Below, piece after piece: positions 48,501 to 63,275 of a stretch of DNA of 64,000 bases (positions are counted from its first letter, which is position 1; every line of letters begins with the position of its first letter). Both the position numbers and the translations under genes were made by a program. The notes under the pieces are model-generated. The model had not been told where the DNA came from and did not search any database. It saw nothing but the letters and a program-made list of their open reading frames with translations. The stretch covers positions 18,499,461 to 18,563,460 of the forward strand of contig VDFB02000001.1 in the NCBI GenBank assembly GCA_007258455.2, given 5' to 3'. Source of the DNA: Sequoia sempervirens (lineage: Eukaryota > Streptophyta > Pinopsida > Cupressales > Cupressaceae).

Positions 48501-51278
48501 CGTGAAACTTCATTTTTTCTTTAGTTATAGCTGCATTTAGGAAACTGCTCATGTTTGAGTTTTTGTGGGCCATCAATCAACTTTGGTGACTAAGATTGTG
48601 GATAGTATTCTAGTTGTGCATTCCTTACGCATATTTTTAATTGCTTTTCACAAACCTTAATTTTTTGTTGAGTTATAGCCGCATTTCGGAAACGCTCGTA
48701 TTTGAATTTTCATGGGCCATTTATCAACATTGGTGTCTACGCTTGTGGATTAAATTGTAGTTGTGCATTGTATACATGTATTTTCTATCACCTTTCTATC
48801 ACCTTCATTTTTTGTCTCATTATAGACGCATTTGGGAAATCGCTCGTGTTTGAATTTTCGTCGGCCATTAGTCAACTTTGTTGGCTATGATTGTGAATTA
48901 CATAGTAGTTGTGCATTATGAATGCTAATTATCTATTGCCTTTCCCAAACCATTTGTTTTTTGTTGAGTTGTAGCCATAATTAGATAATTGCGTGTGTTT
49001 GAGTTTTTGTGGGCCATCGATCAACTTTTGTGACTACGCTTGTGGATTACACTGTAGTTGTGCATTCTACACGTGTATTTTCCATCACCTATAATGAACC
49101 TTGGTTTTTTGTAGAGTTACAACCCCATTTAGAAAACCGCTAATGTTTAAGCTTTTGTTGCCAATTAATCAAATTTGGTGACTATGATGGTGGATTGTAG
49201 TTTAGTTGTTTTGTACGCATATTTTTAATCGCCTTTCACAAACCTTCATTTTTTGTTGAATTATAGCCGCATTTAGGAAAATACTCATTTTTGAGTTTTT
49301 GTGGGACATCAATCAACTTTGGTGACAAGCATTGAGGATTACAATATAGTTGTGCATTCTATACGCGTATTTTCTATCGGCTTTCATGAACCTTCATTTT
49401 TTCTTTAGCTATAGCTGCACTTAGGAATATGCTCGTGCTTGAGTTTTTGTAGGCCATCGATCAAATTTGGTGACTACAATTGTCGATTATACTTTTGTTA
49501 TACATTCTATATGCATATTTTCTATTGGATTTTGCAAACCTTCTTTTTTCATTGAGTTATAGCTGCACTTAGGAATCTGCTCGTGTTTTAGGTTTTTTGG
49601 TCCATTGATGAACTTTGGTGACCACGATTGTGGATTACACTATAGTTGTGCATTCTATATGCATATTTTCTATCGCCTTTCGTGAACCTTCATTTTTTAT
49701 TGAGTTATAGCCACATTCAGGAAAACTATTCCTGTTTGAGTTTTTGTGGGTCATCGATAAATTTTGGTGACTGCGGTTGTGGATTAGACTACAGTTGTGG
49801 ACTCTATACGTGTGTTTTCTATCTCCTTTTACGAACCTTCATTTATTTTTAACCTATAGCCGCATTTCAGAAACCACTCATGTTTGAGTTTTTGTGGGCC
49901 ATCAATCAACTTTGGTGACTACAATTGTGGACTATAGTGTAGTTGTGCATTCTACACTAATATTTTCAATCGCCTTTCATGAACCTTCATTTTTTGTTGA
50001 GTATAACTGCATTTAGGAAATCACTTGTGTTTGAGTTTTCGTGGGCTGTTGATCAAATTGCTGACAACCATTGTGGATTACAGTATAGTTTGGCATTCTA
50101 TACACATATTTTCTATCGGCTTTTGTGAACCTTCATGTTTCATTGAGTTATAGCCGCACTTAGGAATCTGCTCGTGTTTGAGTTTTCGTGGCTCATCGAT
50201 CAACTTTGGTGACTATGCTATGGATTACACTATAGTTGTGCATTTTATATGCATATTTTCTATGACCTTTCGCTAACCTTCATTTTCTATTGAGTTATAG
50301 CTGAACTTGGGAAACCACTTGTGTTTGAGTTTTTGTGGGCCATTGATCAATTTTGGTGACTATGATTATGGATTACACTATAGTTGTGCATTCTTTACAT
50401 GTCTTTTCTATCAACTTTTTCGTACCTTCATTTTTTGTTCAGTTATAGTTGCTTTTGGGAAAATGCTCGTGTTTGAGTTTTCATGGGACATCAATCAACT
50501 TTGGTGTCTTCGATTGTATTTTACACTGTAGTTGTGCATTCTATATGCAAATTTTCTATCACCTTTTGCGAACCTTCTTTTTTCGTTGAGTTATATCTGC
50601 ATTTAGGAAACCACTTGTGTTTGAGTTTTCGTGGGCCATATATCAACTTTGGTGACTAGAATTATGGATTGCACTATAGTTTTCCATTCTTTACACATAT
50701 TTTCTATCGCATTTCGTGAACCTTTGTTTTTTTTTAGTTAGAGCCGCAATTTGGAAGTATGAGTTTTTTTAGGCCATTGATCAACTTTGGTGACTACGAT
50801 TGTGGATTATACTCTAGTTTTGCATTTTGTACCCATATTTTTAATCACCTAATAGGAACCTTCATTTTTTATTTAATTATAGCCGCATTTAGGAAAATGC
50901 TCATCTTTGAGTTTTCGTGGGGTGTCGATCAACTTTGGTGACTACGATTGTGGATTGCATTGTATTTGTTCATTTTCTATGCATATTTTTGAGCATTTTT
51001 TGTGAGTACGATTGTGGACTACAATATATTTGTGCATTCTTTACGTATATTTTATAACGCCTTTCGCGAACCTTCATTTTTCATCGAGTTATAACTGCAC
51101 TTAGGAAACTGCTCGTGTTGGAGTTGTCGTGGGTGATCAAGTTTGGTGACTATGATTATGGATTGCACTGTAGTTTTGCACTCTATACACATATTTTCTG
51201 TCACCTTTCGCAAACCTTCATTTTTTGTTTAGTTATATATAGCTGATATCAGCAAATTACTGATGTTTGAGTCTTTGT
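45530..51278 (-). repeat. satellite A, minus orientation, about 39 units
   Basis: A long uniform minus-oriented array. Some monomers are deleted or joined, for example near 46,125, 47,003 and 48,190. It ends at GTTTGAGTCTTTGTC and turns directly into plus-oriented A. Confidence 0.9.
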
Positions 51279-53597
51279 CGGCTATAACTCAACAAAAAAT
51301 GAAGGTTCACAAAAGCTGATAGAAAGTACAAGTATAGAATGAACAAGAACAGTGCAATCCATAATTGTAGTCACCAAAGTTGATTGATGGTCCATGAAAA
51401 CTCAAACATGACTTGTTTCCTAAGTGTGTCTATAACTCAACGAAAAGGGAAGCTTCCTGGAAGGCGATAGAAAATATGCGTATAGAATGCACAAGAACAA
51501 TGTCGTCTACAATTTTAGTTACCAAAGTTGATCGATGGCCCACAAAATCTCAAACATGAGCGGTTTCTAAAATGCTGTTATATCTCAATAAAAAATGAAG
51601 GTTTGCGCAAGGCGATAGCAATTTCGTGTATAGAATGCACAAATACGTGTCATTTACAATCGTAGTCACCAAAACTGATTGAAAATATGCATACAAAATG
51701 GACAACTATAGTGCAATCCAAATCGTAGTCACCAAAGTTGATGAATGGCCTACGAAAAGTAAAAAAACATGGAGTTTCCTAAGTGCGGATATAACTCAAT
51801 TAAAATTGAAGGTTCATGTAAGGCTATAAAAAATATGTATATAGAATGGAAAACTATAGTGTAATCCACAATTGTAATCACCAAAGTTGATCGATGCCCG
51901 AAAAAAACTCAAGCATGAATGGTTTCATAAATGCGGCTATAACTCAACAAACAATTAAGGTTCTTGATAGGAAATATAAAATTACCGTTTATAGTGCACA
52001 ACTATAGTGCAGTGCACAATTGTGGTCACCAAAATTGATCAATGGCCCACAAAAACTCAAACACGAGCGGTTTCCTAAATGTGGCTATAACTCAACAAAA
52101 AATGAAGGTTTGCGAAGGGCAAAACAAAATACACGTACATAATGGACGACTAATGTACATTCCACATTAGTAGTCCCCAAAGTTGATCGATGGCCCATGA
52201 GAAGTCAAACAAAAGCGGTTTCCTAAGTGCATCTATAACTAAACGAAAAATGAAGGTTCGCGAAAGGTGATAGAAAATATATGTATAGAATGCACAACTA
52301 TAGTGTAGTCCACAATCGTACTCACAAAAGTTGATCGATGGCCGATGAAAACTAAAACACGAGCGGTTTCTTAAGTGTGGCTATAGGAAATACATGTATG
52401 TAATGCCCAACTACAGTACAACCCATAATCGTAATCACCAAACTTGATTGATGGCCCACAAAAATTCTAACATGTGTCGTTTCCTAAATGCAGTTACAAC
52501 TCGAGAAAAAATGAAGGTTCATGAAAGTCAATGGAAAATATGGATATAGAATGCACAACTGCAATGTTATCCACAAGCGTAGTCACCAAATTTGATCGAT
52601 GGCCCACAAAAACTCAACAATGAACGGTTTCCTAAATGCGGCTATAAGTCAACAAAAACTAAAGGTTCACAAAAGGATATAGAAAATTAGCGTTCATAAT
52701 GCACAACTACAGTGCAATCAACAATCGTAGTCAATAAGTTGATCAATGGCCCACGAAAACTCAAACAAGAGCGGTTTCATAAATGCGGCTATAACTGAAC
52801 AAAAAATGAAGGTTCACGAAAAACGGTAGAAAATACTTGTACAGAATGGACAAGCACAGTGCAATCCACAATTGTAGTCACCAAAGTTGATCAATGCCCA
52901 ATGAAAATTCAAACACGAGTGTTTTGATATATATGGCTATAACTCAACAAAAAGGGAACGTTATTGAAAGGTGATTAAAAAAATGTATAGAGAATGCACA
53001 ACTACAGTACAATCCACAATCGTAGTCACCAAAGTTGATCGATGGCCTAAAAAAACTCAACAAAAAATGAAGGTTCGTGAAAGGTAATAGAAAATACGGG
53101 TATAAAATGCCCAACTACAGTCTTATCCACAAGCGTAGTCACCAAAGTTGATCGATGGTACACTCATACAAAATGGTAAACTATAGTGCAACCCACAATT
53201 GTAGTGACCAAAGTTGATCGATGGGACATGAAAAATCAAACACGAGGGGCTTCCTCAACGGTGATGTAAATCAACAAAAAATCAAGGTTCACGAAAGGCC
53301 ATTGAAAATACGCGTACAAAATGGACAACTACAATGCAATGACAATGCTAGTCACTAAAGTCTATTGATGGCTCACAAAAACTCAAACACGAGTGTTTTC
53401 CTATATGCGGCTATAACTCAACAAAAAATGAAGTTTCAAGAAAGGGGATAGAAAATACACGTATAGAATGCACAACTACACTGTATTCCACAAGCGTATT
53501 CACCAAAGTTGATTGATGGCCCACAAAAACTCAAACTCGAGTAGTTTCCTAAATGCATTATAACTCAACAAAAAATGAAGGTTCACTAAAGGCGATA
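51279..53597 (+). repeat. satellite A, plus orientation, about 16 units
   Basis: Begins with GGCTATAACTCAACAAAAAA after a direct inversion, without any B. It contains shortened monomers, as at 52,380. It ends at AAAGGCGATA, where A flips back. Confidence 0.9.
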
Positions 53598-53758
53598 AAC
53601 TTTGGTGACTAAGATTGTAGATTGTAGTATAATTAAGCATTTTGTATGCATATCTTTAATCGCCTCTCATGAAAATTCATTTTTTTTAGGGTTATAGCCA
53701 CTTTTAGGAAAACGCTCTTGTTTCAATTTTCGTAGGCCATCTATCAACTTCAGTGACT
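53598..53758 (-). repeat. satellite A, one inverted monomer
   Basis: AACTTTGGTGACTAAGATTG through GGCCATCTATCAACTTCAG is a single minus-oriented A unit of about 160 bp between two plus-oriented arrays. The right switch lies in the shared word CTATAGTG. Confidence 0.85.
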
Positions 53759-56700
53759 ATAGTGTAATCGACAATTGTAGTAACCAAATTTGGTCAATGG
53801 CCCACAAAAACTCAAACATGAGTGGTTTCCTAAGTGCGGCTATAACTCAACGAAAAATGAGGGTTCGCAAAAGGTGATAGAAAATATGCGTATAGAATAC
53901 ACAACTACAGTGTAATCCACAATCGTAGTCGCCAAAAGTGATCGATGGCCGACGAAAACTCTAATACAAGCATTTTCCTAAATGCAGATATAACTCAACA
54001 AAAAATGAAGGTTCACGAAATCCAATAGAAAATACATGTATAGAATGGACAACTACAGTGTAATCCAGAATCGTAGTGACCAAAGTTGATCGATGGCCCA
54101 CAAAAACTCAAACACGAGCGGTTTCCTAAATGCAGCTATAACTCAACGAAAAATAAAGGTTCACAAAAGGCGATATAAAATACGCATACAGATTGGACAA
54201 CTATAGTGCAATCCATAATCGTAGGCACCGATGTTGATCGATGGCCCACAAAAACTAAAATACGAGCGGTTTCTTAAATACGGCTATAACTCAACAAAAA
54301 ATGAAGGTTTTGTGAAAAGCAATTAAAAATATGCGTACAAAATGCATAACTATAGTACAATTCCCAATCATAGTGACCCAAGTTGATCAAAGGCCCAGGA
54401 AAGCTCAAACACGAGAGGTTTCCTAAATGCAGCTATAACTAAATAAAAAATGAAGATTTGCGATAGGAGATAGAAAATACGTGTACAAAATGGACAACTA
54501 CAATAATCGTATTCACCAAAGTTGATCCATGGCCTACGAAAACTCAAAAATGACCAGTTTCTGAAGTGCAGCTATAACTCAATGAAAATGAAAGTTCGCG
54601 GAAGGCGATAGAAAATACGCGTATAGAATGAACAACTATAGTATAATCCAAAATCGTAGTGACCAATGTTGATTGATGGTCCATGAAAACTCAAACATGA
54701 GCATTTTCCTAAGTGTGACTATAACTGAACAAATAAGGAAAGTTCACGTACGACGATAGAAAATACGTGTATAGAATGCACAACTACAATTTAATGTACA
54801 AGCGTAGTCACCAAGGTTGATCGATGGCCCACGAAAACTCAAACTCAAGTAGTTTGGTAAATCCGGCTATAATTCAACAAAAAATGAAGGTTTGTGAAAG
54901 GTGATAGAAAGTATGCGTATAGAATGCACAACTACAATGTAATCCACAATCGTAGTCACCAAAGTTGATTGATGACCCATGAAAACTCAAAGACGAGCAG
55001 TTTCTTAAAAGTGGCTATAATGAGAAAAATCAAGGTTCGTGAAAGGTGATTAAAAATATGTTTATAGAATGCAAAACTATTACAATCCACAATCGTAGTC
55101 ATCAAAGTTAATCAATGTCCCATGAAAACTCAAACATGATCATTTTCCTAAATGTGGCTATATCTCAACAAATATTGATGGTTCGTGAAAGGAAATTAAA
55201 AATATGAGTAGAGAATGCAAAACTATAGTACAATCCACTATCATAGACACCAAAGTTGATTGATGGCCAACAAAAACTAAAACATGAGCGGTTTCCAAAA
55301 TTTGGCTATAATTCAACAAAAAATGAAGGTTCACGAAAGGCGATAGAAAATATGTGTTTAGAATGCAGAAATACAGTGTAAGCCACAATCATAGTCGCTA
55401 AAGTTGATTGATGGCCTATGAAAACTCAAACACGAGTAGTTTCCTAAATGTGGCGATAACTCAACAAAAAACAAGGGTTCACGAAAGGTGATACAAAATA
55501 CGTGTATAGAATGCACAAGTATAGTGTAATCTGCAATCGTAGTCACCAAAGTTGATCGATGGCCAAAAAAAACTCAAACACGATGGTTTCCTAAATTTCG
55601 CTATAACTCAACAAAAAATGAAGGTTTGCGAAAAGCGATATAAAATACGCATATAGAAAGCACAACTATAGTATAATCCTCAAGAGTAGTCACCAACGTT
55701 GATCGATGGCCCACGAAAACTCAAACTAAAGAGGTTTCCTAAGTGTGTCTAACTCAACGAAAAATGAAGGTTCGTGAAAGGCGATAGGAAGTACGCATGT
55801 AGAATGTACAAATACTGTTTAATCCACAATCGTAGTCAAAAAAGTTGATGGGTGTGCCACTAAATATCAAATATGAGCATTTTCCTAAATGAGGTTATAA
55901 CTCTAGAAAATTTGAAGGTTTACAAAAGGGGATAGAAATTACACATAGAGAATGGACAACTATAGTGCAATCCTAAATGCGGCCCACTCAACAAAAAATG
56001 AAGGTCCGCAAATGGCGATAGAAAGTAAGCGTATAGAATGCACAACTATAGTGTAGTCCACAATCGCAATAACCAAAGTTGAATGATGGCCCATGAAAAC
56101 ACAAACACAAACCGTTTCCTAAGTGTGCCTACAACTCATCGAAAAATGAAGGTTTGCGAAAGGCGATAGAAAATACGCGTATAAAATGCAAAACTAAAGT
56201 GTAATTCACAATCGTAGTCACCAAAGTTGATCGATGTCCCACGAAAACTCAAACACGAGCATTTTCCTAAATGCGGATATAACTCATAGAAAAATGAAGT
56301 TTCCTAAAAAGCAGTTAAAACTATGCATATAGAATGCACAACTACAGTGCAATCCACAAGCGTAGTCACCAAACGTTATTCATGGCCCAAAAAAACTCAA
56401 ACATGAGTGGTTTCCTAAATGCGGGTATAACTAAACACAAAATGAAGGTTACAAAATAGCAATAGGAAATACACATATAAAATGCACTACAGTGTAATCA
56501 ATAAGCGTAGTCACCAAAGTTGATCGATGCCCCACAAAAACTCAAACACGAGCGGTTTCCCAAATTCAGCTATAATTCAACAAAAAATGAAGGTTCATGA
56601 AAGGTGATAGAAAATACGAGTAAAGAATGGACAACTACAGTGCCATCCACAAACGTAGTCACCAAAGTTGATTGATGGGCCATGAAATCTTAAACCCGAG

Positions 56701-59700
56701 CATTTTCCTAAATATGGCTATAACTCAACAAAAATTGATGGTTCATGAAACGCAATTAAAAATATGTTTACAAAATGCAGAACCATAGTACAATCTATAA
56801 TCGTAGTCACCAAAGTTGAGCAATGGCCTACAAACATTGACACATGAGCGGTTTCCTAAATGCGGCTATATCTCATAAAAAATGAAAGTTTGCGAAAGGG
56901 AATAGGAAATACATGTATAGAATGCACAACTTAAATGAAATCCGCAATCGTAGTCACAAAGGTTGATTGATGGCCCACGAAAACTCAAACATAAGCAATT
57001 TCCTAAATGTGCCTTTAACTCAACAAAAAATGAAGGTTTACGACAGGCGATAGAAAATACGTGTACATAATGGAAACATATAGCGCAATCCACAATCGTA
57101 CTCACCAAAGTTGATCGATGGCCGATGATATGTCAAACACAAGTAGTTTCCTAAGTGCCGCTATAACTCAATGAAAAATGAAGGTTGGCGAAAGGTGATA
57201 GAAAATATGTATATAGAATGACCAACTACAGTGTAATCCACAATCATAGTCACCAAAGTTGATCGAAGGCCTGCTATATCTCAAATACGAGCGCCTTACT
57301 AAATGTGGCTATAACTCAACAAAAAATGAAGGTTCACCAAAGGCGATAGAAAATATGCATACAAAATGGATAACTACAGTGAAATCCACAATCATAGTCA
57401 CCAAAGTTGATCGATGGCCCATGAAAACTAAAACACTAGCGATTTCCTAAATGCGATTATAGCTCAACAAGAAATGAAGGTTCCCGAAAGGTGACAAAAA
57501 ATACACGTGCAAAATTGACAACTACAGTGCAATCCACAATTGTAGTCACACAAGTTGATAGAAACCCACGAAAACTAAAACATGAGTGGTTTCCTAAGTG
57601 CAACTATAACTACACGAAAAATGAAGGTTCATGGAAGGCGATATAAAATATGTATAGAATGTACAACTATGGTGTAATCCACAATCATAGTCAACAAATT
57701 TGATGGATGGCCCATGAAAACTCAAACATGAGCGTTTTTCCAAATCCGCGTATAACTCAACAAAAAGTGAAGGTACCTGAAACGTGATTAAAAATATGCG
57801 TACAAAATGTATAACTTAAACACAAGTGGTTTCCTAAATGCGACTATAACTGAACAAAAAATGAAGGTTCATGAAAGGCGATAGAAAATACGGGTACAAT
57901 ATGGACAACTACAATGTAATCCACAATTGTAGTCAACAAAGTTGATCGACGGCCCACAAAAACTCAAACACGAACATTTTCCTCAATGCATCTAGAACTT
58001 AAGAAAAAATGTATGTTCATGAAAGGTGATTAAAAATATGCATATAGAATGCAAAACTATATTAAAATCCACAATTGTAGTCACCAAAGTTGATCGATGG
58101 CCTACAAAAACTCAAACACGAGCGGTTTCCTAAGTGAAGCTATAACTCAATGAAAAATGAAGGTTCACGAAAGGCACCAGAGAATACGCGTATACAATGG
58201 CAAACTACAGTGCAATCCACAATCGTAGTCACCAAAGTTAATCGATGGCCCACTAAAATTTAAACAAGAGCGATTTTCTAAGTGCGCGGCTATAACTCAA
58301 CGAAAAATGAACGTTCGAGAAAGGCAATAGAAAGTACATGTGTAATATGCAAAACTACAATGTAATCCACAATCATAGTCACCAAAGTTGATCGATGGCC
58401 CACAAAAATTCAAACATGAGTGTTTTCCTAAATGCTACTATAACTCAACAAAAAATGAAGTTTCCTTAAAGGTGATTAAAAATATGCATACAAAATGCAC
58501 AACTATAGTACAATCCACAATAGTAATAGCCAAAGTTGATTGATGACCCACAAAAACTCAAACATGAGCAGTTTCCTAAATGCGGCGATAACTCACCAAA
58601 AAATGAAGGTTCGCGTAAGGTGATAGAAAATATTTGAATAGAATGCACAACTACAATGTAATTTATAATCATAGTTACCAAAGTTGATCAATGGCCCATA
58701 GAACCTCACACCTGAGGGGTTTGCTAAATCAGCTATAACTCAACAAAATATGAAGGTTCACAAAAGGTTATAGAAAATACGTGTACAAGATGGACAACTA
58801 CAGTACAATCCACAATTGTACTCACCATAGTTCATCGATGGCCCATGAATACTCAAACACGAGTAGTTTCGTAAATGCGGCTGTAACTCAAAAATCAATG
58901 ATGGTTCGTTAAAGGCGATAGAATGTACGCGTAAAGAATTGACAACTACAGTGCAATCCATAATCGTAGTCACCAAAGTTGATCGATGGCCCACGAAAAC
59001 TCAAACACAAGCGGTTTCCTAAGTTCGGCTATAACTCAAGAAAAAGTGAAAGTTCACAAAGGCAATAGAAAATATGCATATACAACACACAACTAGAGTG
59101 TAATTGACAAGCGTAGTAAAAAATGTTGATCGATCCCCCACGAAAATTCAAACATGAGCGTTTTCCTAAATGCGGTTATAACTCAACAAAAAATGAAGGT
59201 TCGTAAAAGGCAATTAGAAATATGCAGAAATAATGCACAACTACAGTACAATCCATAATTGTAGTCATCAAAGTTCATCGATAGCCCACAAAAACACAAA
59301 CAAGAGTAGCTAACTAAATGTGCCTATAACTCAATAAAAACTAAAGGTTTGTGAAAGGCAATAGAAAATATGCACATAGAATGCACAACTAATGTGTAAT
59401 CCATAGGCGTAGTCACCAAAGTTGATAGATGGCCCACAAAAATGTGAACATGAACATTTTCCTAAATACGGCTATAAGTAAACAAAAAATGAAGGTTCTT
59501 GAAAGGCAATTAAAAATATGCATACAAAATGCATAACTATAGTACAACTATAGTGTATAGAATGCACAACTATAGTGTAATCCACAATTGTAGTCACCAA
59601 AGTTGATCTATGGCACACAAAAAGTCAAATACGAGCGGTTTCCTAAGTGAGGCTATAAATCAACGAAAACAAAGGTTCACAAAAGAGGATAGAAAATACG

Positions 59701-62700
59701 TGTATAGAATGCACAACTACAGTGCAATCAACAATCATAGTCACCAAAGCTTATCACTGGCTCACGAAAACTCAAACAAGAGCGGTTTCCTAAGTCTGGC
59801 TATAACTCGACCAAAAATGAAGGTTCGTGAAAGGCGATAGAAATACGCATATACAATGCACAACTAGAGTGTAATCAACAATCGTAGTAAATAATGTTGA
59901 TCAATGGCCCACGAAAATTCAAACACGAGCATTTTCCTAAATGTAGCTATAACTCAACAAAACATGAAGGTTCATGAAAGGCGATTAAAAATAAGTATTC
60001 ACCAAAGTTGATTGATAGCCCTGAAAAATGAGTAATTTCCTAAATACGGCTAGAACTCAACAAGACATAAAGGTTCGTGAAAGGCAATAGAAAATAAGCA
60101 TATAGAATGCACAACTACAGTGTAATCCACAACTGTAGTCACCAAAGTTAATAAATGGCACGAAAACTCAAACATGAGCATTTTCCTAAAAGCGGATATA
60201 ACTAAACAAAAAATGAAGGTTCCTGATAGGCAATTAAAAATATGCATAAAGACTGCACAACTACAATAAAACTATAATGTAATCCGTAATCGTAGTCACC
60301 AAATTTGATCGATGGCCCACAAAAAATCAAACACAAGTGGTTTCCTAAATGCAGCTATAAGTCAACAAAAAAGAAGGTTCATGAAATGTGATAGAAAATA
60401 CACATAGAATATGGACAAGTACAGTGCAATCCACAATTGTAGTCACCAAAGTTGATCAATGGCCCACAAAAGCTCAAACACAAGTGGTTTCCTCAATGTG
60501 GGTATAACTGAACAAAAAATGAAGGTTGGTGAAAGACAATAGAAAATAAGCGTATACAATGGACAACTATAATGTAATCAACAATCATACTCACCAAAGT
60601 TAATCGATAGCTATCAAAAAATCAAACACAAGTGTTTTCCTAAATGTAGATATAACTCAACAAGAAATGAAGGATCATGAAAGGCGATAAAAAATATGCA
60701 TACAAAATGCACAGCTACAGTACAATCCACAATTGTAGTCATCAAAGTTCAACTATGGCCCATGAAAAATCAAACTTGAGTAGTTTCCCAAATGCGAATA
60801 TAACTCAACAAAAAATGAATGTTCACGAAAGGCGATATAAAATACTCGTATAGAATGGAAAACTATAGTGCGATCCACAATCGTAGTCACCAATGTTGAT
60901 CGTTGGCCCACGAAAACAAAAACACGAGCGTTTTGCTAAATGCGGCTCAAACACAACAAAAAATGCAGGATCGTGAAAGACAATTAAAAATATGCGTATA
61001 GAATGCACAACTATAGTACAATCCACAATCATAGTCACCAAAGTTGATCGATGGCCCACAAAAATTCAAACATGAGTAGTTTCCTAAGTGTGGTTATAAC
61101 TCAACGAAAAATGAAGGTTCACGAAAGGGAATAGAAAATACATGTATAGAATACACAACTATAGTTTAATTAACACTCGTAGTCACTAAAGTTGATCAAT
61201 GGCCCAAGAAAACTCAAACGCGAGCGTTTTCCTATATGCAGCTATAATTCAACTAAAAATGAAGGTTCATGAATGATGATTAAAAATATGCGTATAGAAT
61301 GCACAAGTACTGTACAATCCACAATCATAGTGACCAAAGTTGATCGATGGCCCATGAAAACTCAAACACGAGCAATTTCCTAAATGCGGGTATAAATCAA
61401 CAAAATTGAAGTTTCGGAAAACGCTATAGAAAAGAAATGTATAGAATGGAAAACTATAGTGCAATCCACAATCTTAGTCACCAAAGTCGATCGATGGCCC
61501 ACAAAAACTCAAACACGAGTGGTATCCTAAGTGCAGTCATAACTCTACGAGAAATGAAGGTTCGTGAAAGGCGATAGAAAATATGTATATAGAATGCACA
61601 ACTACAATCTAATCCACAATCGTAATCACCAAAGTTGATTGATGGCCCATGGAAACTCAAACACAATTGGTTTCCTAAATGCTGCTATAACTCAATAGAA
61701 AATAAGCATACAGAATGGACAAGTACATTGCAATGCACAATCATAGTCACAAAAGTTGATCGATGGCCCATGAAAACTAAAACCAAAGTGGTTTCCTAAC
61801 TGCAACTATAACTTGTCAAAAAATGAAGTCTCCTGAAAGGTGATAGAAAATACGCGTAAGAGTGCACAGCTATAGTGTAATCCACAATCGTAGTCAACAA
61901 AGTTGGTCGATGGCCCACAAAAATTTAAACACGACCGTTTTCCTAAATCCTGCTATAACTCAACAAAAAATGAAGGCTCGTGAAAAGCGATTAAATATAT
62001 GCGTAAAGAATGCACAACTATATTACAATCCACAATCGTAGTCAGCAAAGTTGATCATGGCCCATGAAAACTCAAACACGAGCGGTTTCCTAAATGCAAC
62101 TATAACTCAACAAAAAATGAAGGTTCATGAAAGGCGATGGAAAATACACGTGCAAAATGGACAACTATAGTGCAAACCACAATTGTAGTCACCAAAGTTG
62201 ATCGATTAAAAATATGCATATAAAATGAACAACTACAGTACAATCCACAATCATAGTCACCAAAGTTGATCGATGGCCGAAAAAAACTCAAACATGACCA
62301 GTTTCCTAAATGCGGCTATAACTCAACAAAAAATTGATGTTCATGAAAGGCAATAGAAAATACTTTTATAGAATGGAAAAGTACATTGTAATCCACAATT
62401 GTAGTTTCTTAAGTGGGGCTATAACTCAATGAAAAAAAAAGGTTCGCGAAAGGCTATAGAAAATAAGCGTATAGAATGCATAACTATAGTGTAATCCACA
62501 ATCATTATCACCAAAGTTGATCGATTTCCCACGAAAACTCAAACACAAGCGTTTACCTAAACGCAACTATAACTCAGAAAAAAATTAAGGTTTGTGAAAG
62601 GCAATTAAAAATATGCGTACATAATGCACAACTATAGTACAATCCAAAATCGTAGTCACCAATGTTGATTGATGGCCTAGAAAAACTCAAACATGAGTGG

Positions 62701-63275
62701 TTTCGTAAATGTAGCTATAACTCAACAAAAAATGAAGGTTTGCGAGATGTGATATAAACAACATGTATATAGTGAACAACTACGGTGTAATCCACAATCA
62801 TCGTCACCAAAGTTTATCGAAGGCCCACGAAAACTCAAATGCAAGCTGTTTCCTAAATACGGTTATAACTCGATAAAAAATGAATGTTCACAAAAGGCGA
62901 TAGAAAATACGCATACGGAATGGACAACTACAGTGTAATCCAGAAGCGTAGTCACCAAATTTGATCGATGGATCGATGGCCCACAAAAACTCAAACTCGA
63001 GGGGTTTCCTAAATACGGCTATAACTCCACAAAAAATGAAGGTTTGCGAAAGGAAATAGAAAATATGCGTACAAATTGTACAACTACATTGCAATCAACA
63101 ATCGTAGTCACCAAAGTTGATCAGTGGCTCACGAAAACACAAACACAAATAGTTTGCTAAGTGCGGCTATAACTCAACGAAAAATGAAGGTTCGCGAAAG
63201 GCAATAGAAAATACGCGTTTAGAATGCACAACTACAGTGTAATCCACAATCGTAGTCACCAAAGTTGATCGATGG
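53759..63275 (+). repeat. satellite A, plus orientation, about 64 units
   Basis: The longest array in the window. CACCAAAGTTGATCGATGGC recurs at about 148-bp steps, for example at 58,082 and 58,230. At least three monomer subtypes are mixed, and a few units are truncated, as at 57,810, 59,995 and 62,205. It ends at GATCGATGG and passes into B. Confidence 0.92.

Noticed and set aside
25567..63275. CENP-B-box-like word TTTCCTAAATGCGGCTA in satellite A
   Set aside because: The spacing between TTC and CGG is one base short of the mammalian box and the fourth base differs. Plants lack a proven CENP-B system, so the likeness is probably chance.
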